A stretch of 64,000 nt of DNA from Bathymodiolus brooksi (lineage: Eukaryota; Mollusca; Bivalvia; Mytilida; Modiolidae), in contig OY804590.1 in the NCBI GenBank assembly GCA_963680875.1, positions 25,420,640 to 25,484,639 of the forward strand, read 5' to 3'. Every line of letters starts with the position of its first letter. Position 1 is the stretch's first letter. This document shows, piece by piece, positions 35,330 to 47,074 of this stretch. The translations under genes and the position numbers were made by a program. The notes beneath the pieces were generated by a model. The model did no database searches and was not told the origin of the DNA. It was given only the letters and a program-made list of their open reading frames with translations.

Positions 35330-36310
35330 AATACCATTGATATAACGAAAATTAGTCAATTGTATTACTATCTAGGGTACACAATCCGATATATAATGCT
35401 TAAAGTAAGTGTTCATTTAATACACAACGCTTAACTTGTAATTCCAGGAGATGGTTGGAACATGACAAAAATCAATATGCGCTAAGTCAGTTAATGGGAT
35501 TTCAACCCTTCCCTCTTTATTGGATCTCCAACGTTTGTACAGATATAAACAATCAGGACCGGGTTGCACAAACCTCACTTAAATATAAGTATCATTTAAA
35601 CAATAAGTTTTAATCCACTCTTAAATTTAATTGAGGTTTCTACAACTTAGTCCAGATTCCCTTCAAATCAAAAAGACACACACCTAGTATAATAATGTAT
35701 GACGGCATGAACATGATCATGTCTTCAAATTGACTAAACTGAAATCGCCAATAAGCTCTATATCTAGATCATACACCAATACAGCTTGTGGGTCAGATAC
35801 ACATATTAATGTATCTAAGCTTCAATGGTGTTGCGTTGGAATTAAAATACAGTTACATATATACATATATAGAAAAATGATTAAAAACAATGTTCGATGA
35901 AAAATGGGTAGGCCTCATATCACGTTGAAATTATGAAGAGATTGATGATCCTAACATACATATGTTATTCCTTTTGTTCGTGGGGAGTGTATTTATGTTA
36001 TAAGACATACATTTGGCCTATCGTGTCGTATCTATCCGTTCGGAACAAGAAAAACATGTATATCTACAACCTCGGGATTTACATAACCACATTGACCTGG
36101 TACCACTACACCAAATACATTTGTGCATACCTGTCGTAAACAACGTTAATTAAGATATTTTGTGCAAAAGGAAACGATATGCACATTAGTCTTCCTCGTT
36201 CGATAAGCTTAAGAAACACCCTGTAAGTCACTGCAATATACCTCTCACTTTCTTTTTTAGGTATATTGAGTTCGTCTATAACAGAAAGGTTGTATAATAA
36301 AGATCCGCTA
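35330..36310. other. No recognised feature
   Basis: About 1 kb of AT-rich sequence holds a 68-codon plus-strand ORF (35933-36139) without recognisable motif. I regard it as chance. Confidence 0.45.
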
Positions 36311-36336
36311 CCCCCCCCCCCCCCCCCCCTCCCCCC
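36311..36336 (+). repeat. Poly-C tract
   Basis: Nineteen Cs, one T and six Cs. Such a G-rich complement could form a quadruplex, and the tract is a likely place for assembly error. Confidence 0.95.
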
Positions 36337-36604
36337 AAAAACAAGAAAAAATCACAAATATTTGTTAGGTTAATTGGCAATTCAAAAATGGGTATTTAAA
36401 CATCAAACTGCTCGGGGTTTTGATTGACAACATATTTGCTTTGTTTGGTGGACGCGTTTTTTAACAGACAGTTGGTATTCCTATGGGTACAAACTGTACC
36501 TTTTAGTATCTTCAAACTATTCTTAAATATATTGACTGCTGTGGCAATTCAAAATACCCAAATCTATAATATATAAAGGTTAAGATGTAGGCTGAGGGGT
36601 ATAT

Positions 36605-37095
36605 GTATAAAATAAACGTTAGAGAAAACCGAAGGAGCAATCAAGAATGGACAACCCACAGCCACTGGCAACACTGGACACACAAGACACAGGACGAAGA
36701 CAAAAAAAAACACAAATACATAACACAGAAAGTTAAAAGGATGACCAACACGGACCCCACCACAAACGGTGGTGAACCTATGTGAAGATCAAGACGTGTT
36801 TGATACCACTTATAATACGCAAACGAATACAGATAGCAAACATATCATATGAGCCCTCCTACAATCACATGAGGATAAGAAGAGTTTGAACATACCAAAA
36901 GGGGTAATCAGAATCCGTAAATCGAAGGACAGACAACACAATGGCCAAAAGAAAAAGGACTAAAAGAGAAACAACGATCTACAAAGCATTACAGATAAAA
37001 CTAAAGATTAAGTAAGACGTACCCCACTAAAAACCGGGGAAGGACTCAGGTGCTCCGGAAGGGTATGCAGTTCCTGCTCCACTATTGACACCCGT
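36605..37095 (-). repeat. Dispersed repeat, mollusc-type, longest copy
   Basis: The reverse complement runs from the drug-sized phrase TGGAGCAGGAACTGCATACC through TTCCGGAGCACCTGAG, TTTTTAGTGGGG and CTTTAGTTTTATCTG to CAAACTCTTCTTATCCTC and GGTTTTCTCTAACG. The same phrases occur scattered at array-unit boundaries, at 34600, at 37850 and near 41250. It has no ORF, and the superfamily is unknown to me. Confidence 0.65.
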
Positions 37096-37780
37096 AAAAT
37101 ACAGATAGTGTGTCACTAACAAGTCTGTCAATACTGTATGAATACGGAACATATACATCAAGAACAGAGAAAAGTCTGCGAATTCTACTCTATATAAACG
37201 ACAAACTCCCACCATGCATTTAGCAAAAACAGATGTAGAATTAAGTGAATATGTCATAAAATCCATCCGAAGCTCATTTACCGATATATACAATGGTATT
37301 TGAAGATTTGTTGAAACTTGTACTTATCAAGTAAATGGCAGCTAACTGTCTTGAAAACAGAAATGCATTTTGGGAATCATAGCACAAATATAATGGATTA
37401 CACATCATACTAAATGTGCTTTTATCTAATACAATGATTGAATCGAATGAACAATGTTGATTTCGTTCAAAATGTCTGTCTCAAATATTGCCAAATATGC
37501 ATGCACCTAATATTAATCGTCACACAAACATTTAAAAAGCTAGAATTTTTTCTTGTCGTACCTAAAAATCTAAATGACTATGGTGTTCGATTCCATGGTT
37601 CTTGGAGTTTGTTTTACCTGTGACGTATATTATAGTTGTTTCGTATCCAGATTACTGATTCTTTCTAGAATATTGTTTTTATCACCAATGTATGCCTTAA
37701 CCCATAACAAGCATATTTGAAAAAGTTGTAAATCGTGTAATTTTCGCACCAATAAACCATCAGAGAAATGAACTATCGGA
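37096..37780. other. No recognised feature
   Basis: AT-rich sequence with short ORFs only; nothing recognised. Confidence 0.45.
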
Positions 37781-37849
37781 CTACTGAACTTTCGGATTAC
37801 TAAATCTTTAGACAACTGAACCATCAGATTGTATAGCATTCGGATTACT

Positions 37850-38055
37850 GAAAGAAAGTTTGAAGACACAAAATGGGTAAACAGAAGAAGGAAAGACAAA
37901 TACAGTAAACAAAATTAAAAGGACAAAAGGACAAACAATGATCTACAAACACTACATAGACAACTAAAGACTGAAAAACACGAACCACACTAAAAACTGG
38001 GGGTTAATTCAGGTGCTTCGGAAGTGTAAGCAATTCCTGCACCACATGTGGCAAT
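37850..38055 (-). repeat. Dispersed repeat, mollusc-type, partial
   Basis: The reverse complement contains CACATGTGGTGCAGGAATTG, TTCCGAAGCACCTGAA and TTTTTAGTGTGGTTCG, matching the copy at 36605-37095. Just upstream (37757-37850) a phrase meaning ACTGAACTTTCGGATTACT recurs three times with variation. Confidence 0.6.
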
Positions 38056-38243
38056 TCGTGTTACTCTAGTTACAACTCCGGTGATAGAAAAGAGAGGAAA
38101 GAACCGGATTGTGAATACTACAAACGAATATATCCGTAATCATTTGTGACTGAAATATTCCGTAACGGCTGAGTAATTCATGGTGGCGACCGCAAGGTTG
38201 AATTCTTCAACTTAGCCACTAGGAACCCTTGGTTCGGTAGCAA

Positions 38244-38545
38244 CGCGCCAACTCAGCATTTTTTCAGCTATATCATGGCGAAAACAAGTTAATTTTCAAT
38301 GAAATAATGATGAGGTCCGCTTTGTAATGGAACAACGCGCTTAGTCGGATTTTTATAGTGCTACCTCACTGAAACAACAGTCCACCGATAAACACACATT
38401 ATCCTGATTCCAAGCCAACCAGTCTTTACTCCTTTTCCTTAATGCTGAATGCTGTAGCAAAGAAGCAGCAAATACCAATGTTATAGTTTGTGGTTTGACC
38501 GGTGCTCGAACCCACGATCTACCGCACTCGACAAAACTGATTGAA
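38244..38545 (-). mobile_element. SINE, unexpanded relative of the array SINE
   Basis: The plus strand reads CGCCAACTCAGCA, TTTTCAGCTATATCATGGCG, TAATGATGAGGTCCGCTTTG, TAGTGCTACCTCACTGAAAC, and ends GGTGCTCGAACCCACGATC (a B box on the minus strand). It aligns with 4697-5266 throughout, except that the 28-base segment is present once here and nine times there. It is therefore the natural reference for the origin of the minisatellite. Confidence 0.75.
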
Positions 38546-38939
38546 GAACAGAAACAAAGAAAGATAAATTTTGTTAAAGAATACTACTGATCAATTTATT
38601 TCTCTCCAAAAAAGCTTCCTTTTTGGTTTTTGATGTGGAAGAAGAAACAATTACTGGTGACACACATATATGAGACAACACATCATTTTTATCAGTACAA
38701 TCAAAGCCTGACCATTGACGAATCAATTATCAGGTTATTTCAAAATGTTCAACAAGTGTTTGCCAAGGATGTTTGTTATTGAGGCTTTGACGACCGGTTA
38801 AATGCTGTAGGTATTGTGGACAGATTACGTTCACATAGACTAGTGTTCTGTGTGTTTTCTTCTGTTTTTTCACTTGAAACGAGCCTGTCGTTGTTGGGTC
38901 GGCGTTGGTGGTCGGTGTTCGTACCTTATGTAGGATAGC

Positions 38940-39320
38940 CAAGAATGGACTGGATATTGAATTGTTTAACGGTAACATCAAACACTATTGATACAGGAAG
39001 TTCTGCACAAATCAGATAAAGAATGCAACGAATGCGAAAGACTCCCTTAGTCGTAGAAAAGGAAGAGGAAACACACATAACAGAGATGTTAGAAAGGTGG
39101 TCCATACAACAATCAACATAAGAATTTGCCTCACCAACATTCCTTGTAGGAAAAAAAGATGGAAGTCTCATTTATTGCATTGATTTTAGAGCCTTAAATA
39201 AAGTAACTATGAAAGATGCAATTTCATGACCTAATATTGAGACCTGTATAAGACATTATAATAAAAGGAAGTACCTTCATGATTGTATTAGACATGGCAT
39301 CTGGATTTAACCAAGTAGGG
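38940..39320 (+). pseudogene. Ty3/gypsy pol relic, RT 5' part
   Basis: Across several frames the text reads IDTGSSAQIR, EMLERW, IQQST.EFASPTFLVGKKDG, YCIDFRALNKVT and then IVLDMASGFNQVG. These are the linker and the first RT motifs of Ty3/gypsy pol (I.TG.A.PI, EML..G.I..S.S.WASP..LV.KKDGS, C.DYR.LN, .LD..SGF.QV), where the last carries the first catalytic Asp. A stop follows the DAIS segment and there are at least two frameshifts. The relic is interrupted at 39320 by a SINE and resumes at 39538. Confidence 0.85.
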
Positions 39321-39548
39321 GTTAGGGTTATAGCATTTAACGAATTTCAACAATATTTCAGCTATATAATGGCGGTCAGTTTTATTATTGGAGGAAACTG
39401 GAGTACACGGCGAAAACCACCGTCCTGTCGCAAACCATCGACAAACTTTATCACATAATGTTGTATCGAGTACACCTCGCCATTAATTTCATTCGAACTC
39501 ACAACCTTAGTGATGATAGGCACCAAATTACCAAATTACCAAGTAGGG
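39310..39548 (-). mobile_element. SINE inserted in the gypsy relic with 11-bp duplication
   Basis: The SINE occupies 39321-39537 on the minus strand, flanked by ACCAAGTAGGG at 39310-39320 and 39538-39548. Its tail is at the low-coordinate end (GTTAGGGTTATAG, the complement of CTATAACCCTAAC) and its head at the high end has a B-box-like GTGAGTTCGAATG. Removing it rejoins the gypsy text FNQVG with [16 protein letters not shown], so the insertion is exact. Confidence 0.9.
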
Positions 39549-40020
39549 ATAGACGATAAGCTTAAATACAAAACGTTCATTACCAAATATGGCCTTCTTG
39601 AAGACTCAAACTTACCATTTGCTGTTGTAATATCACAGCTGTATTCAGCAGAATATTAAAGCTGGTCTAACAATGATTAACATGGGTAGAATGTTTAACA
39701 TATGTAAATTATGTTATTCTACTTTGGCACAGATTTTCAAAAACACATGACCAACTTATACAAGTAATACATCGTTTTCACAAGTATAATCTGAAACTAA
39801 AACAGAAACAGTCATCTTTTCCAAATAAATGTTAGAGAACACCGAAGGGACAATCAAAAAATGACAAAAATGAGACAGAATTTCTTGGGACAATAGTCGT
39901 TGTTATGTCTATCTCAATAAATCCAGATAATACCGAAACGATATCCAAGTGGTGTGTACCTAAATCAAAAGAGAATAAATATCAGATATACTGGACAATT
40001 TCGACATTTTCTTAATAAAA
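39549..40020 (+). pseudogene. Ty3/gypsy pol relic, RT 3' part
   Basis: After the SINE the text resumes [18 protein letters not shown]. It then gives, over frameshifts, FGTDFQKHMTNL and HRFHKYNLKLKQK, and near 39875-39975 EFLGTIV and NPDNTETISKWCVPKSK. These match the gypsy RT order (F.TKYGLFE, the segment after the catalytic YVDD, ....HM.NL..VF.RF....LKLK..KC, FLG..VS..GI..DP.K...I..WP.P). A short piece of the dispersed repeat sits inside near 39830. RNase H and integrase are not seen. Confidence 0.82.
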
Positions 40021-40115
40021 TCCATTAAAAAATATTAATGTCATAATTGTGACGTTTTCACATTATAATCCACATCAACCACAACCAACATCAGCACTGT
40101 TTCCAGCATCTTGGT

Positions 40116-40361
40116 GTGGTTAATGCAGAATGTGAAAAACCAAGTAATAAAGTTATGTTTTATTACAAAAAGCGTGTAAAAAATACAAATAGCATGGGCT
40201 TTTTTGTTACTATACAAGATAGTGTTGATGAACTACGAATACAATTTTTAATATCAATCATTTTTTTTCTAGATATGACAACTTGGAACTATTCAACCAG
40301 AAAAACGTCCTGTTACCTGAAATATGATTGGATTATTCGCAGTTTATGGGGCTGTATTTAA
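40116..40361 (+). other. 81-codon ORF present in both block copies
   Basis: The frame is open here and at 44285-44530, with the peptides differing at about ten positions. One stretch differs by compensating one-base indels in an A-run that keep the frame. It has no recognised domain. It could be a gypsy-derived fragment or chance; the two copies are young enough that an open frame could persist without selection. Confidence 0.25.
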
Positions 40362-41637
40362 GCGAAGAAAACAACATTTGATATGATACCATCTAGCTGA
40401 GATATCTAGGCGAAGGTGTAAGTATAATTTCTTAGAAAATCGACAAAGTTATTTCCATGTCTCCAACTCTTAATAGACTTATTAATGTACATGTACATTA
40501 TACATGACTCTGTTTTAGTTTCTTGTTCTCCATAAAGGAAGAATTACAAAAACATCTAGTGACAACCAGTTATACAATGGCCATCAATTCAGGTCTTTTT
40601 ATTGGTAGATGATTATGTGAATTTTATCCCTATCTTTATATTAAATTTTTATATGTAACTTCAGTACAGATAAAACCATGTCTTTTAGATCTTATTTTCA
40701 GTTCTCGACTTTCATAGAATGGTAAGAAAACTTACTCCATTGTGTCTAAGAAATAATTCACGGAATCCATTGTTTGCTGGATATTTTAAAATGGGCAACA
40801 TTATTTTCGTAAATTTTGTTTTGTCCTCAACTACAGTAATACTAATATATGTCCACTTTACCAACGTCACCGGAAGACGACAAGTTGCAATTTGGTAAAA
40901 GTCGATTGATGGTTATTTTTAGTATTTTTTTTGTGTAGAAAAAATAAATGTTCAGAGAAACGTAACAAACGTTTCAATGTTTGCATGCATCACTGTCCTC
41001 AATAGTAAATACATGAAACCATTCTGATATGATGGCCACAAAATTTACACTCGGAACTCTTCTACACTGAGGGTGCAATCAAATGTTAACGAGGACGACA
41101 CAAGTCAGTGGAAATTGTGGATAGGGATATATCTCAAGTGTATTCATGAGCAAGGTGAGTACTTTTTGCATAATAGCAAGAATATAAGGAATAGATGTAT
41201 CAACTTACTTTCATACCAGTGGAGTAAGAACTACTTACCCTTCCGGGGCAGTTGAGTTCACACCCATTTCTTATGTGGAATTAGTGTTTTACAAGTTTTA
41301 GTTTTCTGTACAGTATTTTGTATATATCATTGTGTGTCTTTTGGCTGCTGTTTTTTCTGTACTTTGACTTGCTTATGCATTTCACGGCATCGATGAGAAC
41401 CTTAAAACTCAGTGGAGGGTGGAGGTAGGGTGGAATTTTAATAAGACCTACAGTAATGGTCGACAATAACACCCGATTTTCGGGAGCCATAGCAATCCAT
41501 TTTATCGTATAACAACATAAAAAGTATTTCTAAGAAATTTAAAAGATTGAAAAGGAATGACTTAATTAGGCCGATATCGATTTGCGCCAAAAATGCATTC
41601 ATTTTCTTCAAAGGAATTTCAGACATCTTTACGTATA

Positions 41638-41744
41638 GGAGAATGTCCGCGTAACTCTCCATTCCTTAAACATAATGGAGCCGAGGCCCCGAAGGTGCCG
41701 AGGCCCATTGTTTTAAGGAATTGAGAGATATGAGGACATTCTCC
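41638..41744. repeat. Foldback (long hairpin), first copy
   Basis: The left arm GGAGAATGTCC, then CTCTCCATTCCTTAAA, pairs with TTTTAAGGAATTGAGAGA, then GGACATTCTCC. The loop is GC-rich with CCGAGGCCCCGAAGG. A half-copy, ACTCTCCATTCCTTAAATA, lies about 90 bases downstream near 41836. The structure is typical of a small foldback or MITE-like element. Confidence 0.8.
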
Positions 41745-42534
41745 AACTTAAAATCCACCCATTGTTTTATTAATTATTAATCTTGTAACAAAAAAAAGTC
41801 TGTGTATAGTATCTAAAGTACAAAGAGAACAATAACTCTCCATTCCTTAAATATAATGGAGAATTTTGACAATAGATTTACATAACAGGTGAATTTTAAT
41901 TGTTGAAAACTTTCCTATTACTGAACAATTTATTCGCTTGTGAGTATGTTTCAAAAGTGTTCACTGGGACAGTTAAATTTTATACCGAAAGGTTAATTGT
42001 AATACATGTATATAGGTAAATTATGTACATGTAATTTACAGGTAAATATGGCGCAGTTGAATTTCATTTATTGGCGAAATTAAAACCATTGAAAATATAA
42101 ACAGTGGCGCAATTGAATCATTTTGAATATGCTAATTGGCGCAAATTGATTCCGGCCCTTAATTACTAAAATTAAAAAAATTTGATTAGAATAACGAAAA
42201 TTTGAAATATCTTTTAAACTGTAGATTTTAAAGTGGAAGTGTAAACGAGAGTTATGTAGAGAATCAAGGGTGCTAATTTAATTTGGAAGTTTGCAGACCA
42301 GAAAGTGAACGTATTTGGCCCTGCTCATATAGAAAAATCGCATTTTAAAGGAGATTTTGGGTGTATATTTTGAGTTTTATGAAATACGGAGGGAATAAGT
42401 CTATTAAAGAGAACAGCCTGTGGCCGTGTTTTTAAATCCCTGAGGACAATAGACACTCGACGGTCACCCGAAAGATTCTATTGTTCTCCGTAGAGCCCGT
42501 CACCATCTCATACACGCACTATTGAGTTCATTGA

Positions 42535-42566
42535 TTTTTACATGTAAAATATTTTACCTGTAAAAA
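42535..42566. repeat. 32-bp near-perfect palindrome (uninterrupted target)
   Basis: Left arm TTTTTACATGTAAAAT and right arm ATTTTACCTGTAAAAA are reverse complements except at one position. In the second block copy the left arm is present at 46700-46715, and a Penelope 3' end begins where the right arm should start. Confidence 0.9.
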
Positions 42567-43642
42567 TTGCTTGGACAGGGATATTTTTCATTATTTTTAT
42601 TTTTTCACTAAATATATAGCACTTCTGTCTTTAATAGTGAACAAATGAAGTCTTCATGGTGTAACGAATAGGGTGTAAGGCATAGGAGATAATATCGTTT
42701 GTATGTATGCATATATGACACTTTTATTTATTCTTGTTATTCTGGCACATTTTCACTTTGTTCTTGTTGTTGATACCGTGCCGTATTCCGGTGCCTTGAG
42801 TAACTGTCGCGACTGTGATGTGATTGAATGAACACTATTCTCGTTTCAGGTATCGTGATCGCGAATATTTATTGTATGTAAATTGTTGTTATTTTAGACG
42901 GGAAATATATAGTTAGGACAGAGTTCGTTCTCATTGTTTGACCAAAAGGGGGGCCTACGACAACTTCCCAATGTTTTGTTCTCCTTGACCTTATAAACCT
43001 TGTGTCACATTCTCTTACCTTTTTCATTGATTCATGCTAGGTTTATATATTGTACTTGGGCTTGATTTCTATACGGGTAAGCTTTATTAAGCCCGTTTTC
43101 CCTTTCATCTTGACATGACAAACTATGTTTATGCTTTCCGCCATGTGTATCCTGTATGTAATTTAGTGCGCATGTGTGTTACCTCACACTTTATGTGGCC
43201 CGGTTTGCGGCCCCATTAACGGATATAATTACCGTGGGAACTTCCGTAAGAACGGACCAATCAACGACGACTATTCACGCCACAGCCAAAAGTGTGGAGT
43301 CTGCGTATATGTAAAAGGCCATCGTCTGCACACCACATGAGGGACCCCCGACAATCATAGACGGCAGCGAACATATCAGACAGCAACTACTATTGACACC
43401 ATAGTCTAAGAACGACCAGTTTAAACCAAAGAGACGTTAAATCCGTAACCTGGATATCAGTACATTACCAGTTCGTTTTCATTTTATTTACACGTATTTC
43501 GACTTGACCTAGATGTTTTACTACGATTTTACTACGACTTTATGACGACCGACAATACCATAGGGGGACCTCATATTTATTATTATCGCTCACGGGGAAG
43601 TTATATTATTGTTGTACTTGAATATATTATTACACTTGAACA
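42567..43642. repeat. Y part of the block, first copy
   Basis: The segment recurs at 58176-59250 with small differences. It is less AT-rich in the middle (GGTTTGCGGCCCCATTAACG). No conserved ORF is seen: the 82-codon frame of the second copy (58787-59035) is broken here. It may be a gypsy LTR or leader, given the neighbouring pol relic, but I cannot define TG...CA ends. Confidence 0.7.
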
Positions 43643-43716
43643 TAAATCATGGCAGTCAGTTTTTTTAGTGGAGGAAACTGGAGTACCCGGCGAAAACCAC
43701 CGTCCTGTCGAAAACC

Positions 43717-44180
43717 GTTCATTACCAAATATGGCCTTCCTGAAAACTCAAACTTACCATTTGCTGATGTAATATCACAGCTGTATTCAGCAGAATATTA
43801 AAACTGGTCTAACAATGATTAACATGGGTAGAATGTTTAACATATGTAGATTATGCTACTGTACTTTGGCACAGATTTTCAAAAACACATGACCAACTTA
43901 TACAAGTAATACATCGTTTTCACAAGTATAATCTGAAACTAAAACAGAAACAGTCATCTTTTCCAAATAAACGTTAGAGAACACCGAAGGGACAATCAAA
44001 AAATGACAATCCAGAGAAACTGGCAACAATGACAAAAATGAGGCAGAATTTCTTGGGACAATAGTCGTTGTTATGTCTATCTCAATAAATCCAGATAATA
44101 CCGAAACGATATCCAAGTGGTTTGTACCTAAAACAAAAAAGAATAAATATCAGATATACTGGACAATTTCGATATTTTCT
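43717..44180 (+). pseudogene. Ty3/gypsy RT relic, duplicated copy
   Basis: Collinear with 39575-40020: the FITKYGL segment at the start, then the FGTDFQKHMTNL and HKYNLKLKQK texts and near 44047 the EFLGTIV segment. It carries 27 extra bases (CAATCCAGAGAAACTGGCAA and following) that the first copy has lost, so this copy is ancestral at that place. Confidence 0.8.
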
Positions 44181-44284
44181 TAATAAAATCCATTAAACAA
44201 TATTAATGTAATAATTGTGACGTTTTCACATCATAATTCACATCAACCCACAACCAACATCAGCACTGGATCCACCATCTTGGT

Positions 44285-44530
44285 GTGGTTAATGCAGAAT
44301 GTGAAAAACCAAGTAATAAAGTTATGTTTTATAGCAAAAAGCGTGTAAAAAAATACAAATATCAAGGTTTTTTTGTTACTATACAAGATAGTATTGATGA
44401 ACTACGAATACATTTTTTAATATCAATCATTTTTTTTCTAGGTATGACAACTTGGAACTATTCAACCAGAAAAACGTCCTGTTACCTGAAATATGATTGG
44501 ATTATTCGCAGTTTATGGGGCTGTATATAA
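44285..44530 (+). other. 81-codon ORF, duplicated copy
   Basis: This is the homologue of 40116-40361, open over the same length. No family recognised. Confidence 0.25.
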
Positions 44531-45808
44531 ACGAAGAAAAAAACATTTGATATGATACCATCTAGCTGAGATATCTAGGCGAAGGTGTAAGTATAATTTC
44601 TTAGAAAATCGACAAAAGTTATTTCCATGTCTCCAACTCTTAATAGACTTATTAATGTACATGTACATTATACATGACTCTATTTTAGTTTCTTGTTCTC
44701 CATAAAGGAAGAATTACAAAAACATCTAGTGACAACCAGTTATACAATGGCCATCAATTCAGGTCTTTTTATTGGTAGATGATTATGTGAATTTTATCCC
44801 TATCTTTATATTAAATTTGTATATGTATCTTCAGTACAGATAAAACCATGTCTTTTAGATCTTATTTTAAATTCTCGACTTTCATAGAATGGTAAGAAAA
44901 CTTACTCCATTGTGTCTAAGAAATAATTCACGGAATCCATTGTTTGCTGGATATTTTAAAATGGGCAACATTATTTTCGTAAATTTTGTTTTGTCCTCAA
45001 CTACAGTAATGCTAATATTTTTCCACGTTACCAACGTCACCGGACGACCACAAGTTACAATTTGGTAAAAGTCGATTGATGGTTATTTTTTGTATTTTAT
45101 TTTGTGTGGAAAAAATAAATGTTCAAAGAAACGTAACAAACGTTTGAATGTTTGCATGCATCACTGTCCTCAATAGTAAGTACATGAAACCATTCTGACA
45201 TGATGGCCACAAAATTTACACTCGGAACTCCCCTACACTGGGGGTGCAATCAAATGTTAACGAGGACGACACAAGTCAGTGGAAATTGTGGATAGGGATA
45301 TATCTCAAGTGTATTCATGAGCAAGGTGAGTATTTTTTGCATAATAGCAAGAATAAAAAGAATAAATGTATCAACTTACTTTTATACCAGTGAAGTAAGA
45401 ACTGAAAACCCTTCCGGGGTAGTTGAGTTCACACCCATCTTTTGTGTGGAATTAGTGTTTCTCAATCCTTAGTTTTCTGTGCAGTATTTTGTATATATCA
45501 TTGTGTGTCTTTTGGCCGCTGTTTTGTCTGTACTTTGACTTGCTTATGCATTTCACGGCATCGATGAGAACCTTAAAACTCAGTGGAGGGTGGGGGTAGG
45601 GTGGATTTGTAATAAGACCTACAGTAATGGTCGACAATAACACCCGATATTGAGGAGCCATAACTATCAATTTCATCGTATAACAACATAAAAAGTATAT
45701 AGAAGAAATGTAAAAGATTGAAAAGGAATGACTTAATTAGGCCGATATCGATTTGCGCCAAAAATGCATTCATTTTCTTGAATGGAATTTCAGACATCTT
45801 TACGTATA

Positions 45809-45917
45809 GGAGAATGTCCGAGTAACTCTCCATTCCTTAAAAAATAATGGAGCAGAGGCCCCGAAGGTGCCGAGGCCCATTGTTTTTAAGGAATGGAGAG
45901 ATAGGAGGACATTCTCC
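45809..45917. repeat. Foldback (long hairpin), second copy
   Basis: Homologous to 41638-41744. Here CTCTCCATTCCTTAA pairs perfectly with TTAAGGAATGGAGAG, where the first copy has a mismatch, so the stem is a little better in this copy. Confidence 0.8.
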
Positions 45918-46989
45918 AACTTAAAATCCACCCATTGTACTTTATTAATTTTATTAATTATTAATTTTGTAATAAAAAAAAGTCTGTGTATAGTATCTAA
46001 AGTAAAAAGAGAACAATAACTCTACATTCTTAGAGAGTTTTGACAATAGATTTACATAACAGGTGGATTTTAATTGTTGAAAACTTTCTTATTACTGAAT
46101 AATTTATTCGCATGTGAGTAAGTTTGAAAAGTTAAATTTTAACCGAAAGGTTAATTGTAATACATGTATATACGTAAATCATCTAGAGGTAATTTACAGG
46201 TAAATATGGCGCAGTTGAATTTCATTTATTGGCGAAATTAAAACCATTGAAAATATAGACAGTGGCGCAATTGAATCATTTTGAATATGCTAATTGGGGC
46301 AAATTGATTCCGGCCCTTAATTACTAAAAGTAATAATTTGCTTATTAGAATAACGACAATTTGAAATATCTTTTAAACTGCAGATTTTAAAGTAGAAATG
46401 TAAACGAGAGTTGTGTAGAGAATCAAGGGTGCTAATTTAATTTGGAAGTTTGCAGACCAGATAGTGAACGTATTTGGCCCTGCTCATATAGAAAAATCGC
46501 ATTTTAAAGGAGTTTTTGGGTGTATATTTTGACAGTTTTATGAAATACTGAGGGAATAAGTTTATTAAAGAGAACAAACAGCCTGTGGCCGTGTTTTTAA
46601 ATCCCTGAGGACAATAGACACTCGACGGTCACCCGAAAGATTTCATTGTTCTTCGTAGAGCCCGTCACCATCTCCTACAAGCAATATTGAGTTCATTGAT
46701 TTTTACATGTAAAATAAAGGTAATAACAAAATTACCGAACTCCGAACAATCTTACATAGGGAAAGTAGAAACTCATAATTATATAAACAGACAAAATCAG
46801 TCAACAACCGGAAAACTGTGAAAACGTAATGACCCTGACTTGGTACAGGCATTTCTAAAGAATTGTTGGGTTGAATCAGATTTTAAGGCGCCAAACCTCC
46901 CGCTTTCATTACGGTTCAAAGGTTCCGGCTGTCACTGTAACAGGATTTAAATACAGGAACAAAATAGGTAAAATAGTTGTCAAAGCAGT

Positions 46990-47030
46990 ACCATATTCGG
47001 TGACGTAAATGTCAAAAATATTTTTACGTC
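46990..47030. other. Conserved hairpin in the Penelope 3' UTR
   Basis: GTGACGTAAA and TTTACGTCAC flank a 13-base spacer that includes AAAAATAT. The same structure is present in copies B (near 56996) and C (near 61097), just downstream of the RT stop. It may be an RNA element recognised by the RT, but that is inference. Confidence 0.65.
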
Positions 47031-47074
47031 ACACATTGACAAAAAAATTCTTGACATTTTTTACTTCTTTATCT

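Larger units (their letters stand above)
39395..43642. repeat. Block duplication, first copy (X plus Y)
   Basis: The part from about 39575 to 42551 recurs at 43717-46715 (offset 4142-4165 bp), and 42567-43642 recurs at 58176-59250. The unit therefore begins inside the SINE and ends near 43642, and the second copy was later split by Penelope elements. Besides the gypsy relic it contains an 81-codon ORF (40116-40361), a foldback (41638-41744), a palindrome (42535-42566), and a Y part I cannot classify. Confidence 0.9.
43645..46715. repeat. Block duplication, second copy, X part
   Basis: It begins with a shortened piece of the SINE (43650-43715, about 150 bases deleted relative to 39395-39574) and continues collinear with 39575-42551. 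It ends at 46715 in the left arm of the palindrome, where Penelope copy A begins. The presence of the SINE piece shows that duplication followed SINE insertion. Confidence 0.9.

Noticed and set aside
46716..47070. Hammerhead ribozyme in the Penelope 3' region
   Set aside because: I searched by eye for CTGATGA and the matching GAAA core on the element strand and found none, as expected for the N-terminal-endonuclease clade.
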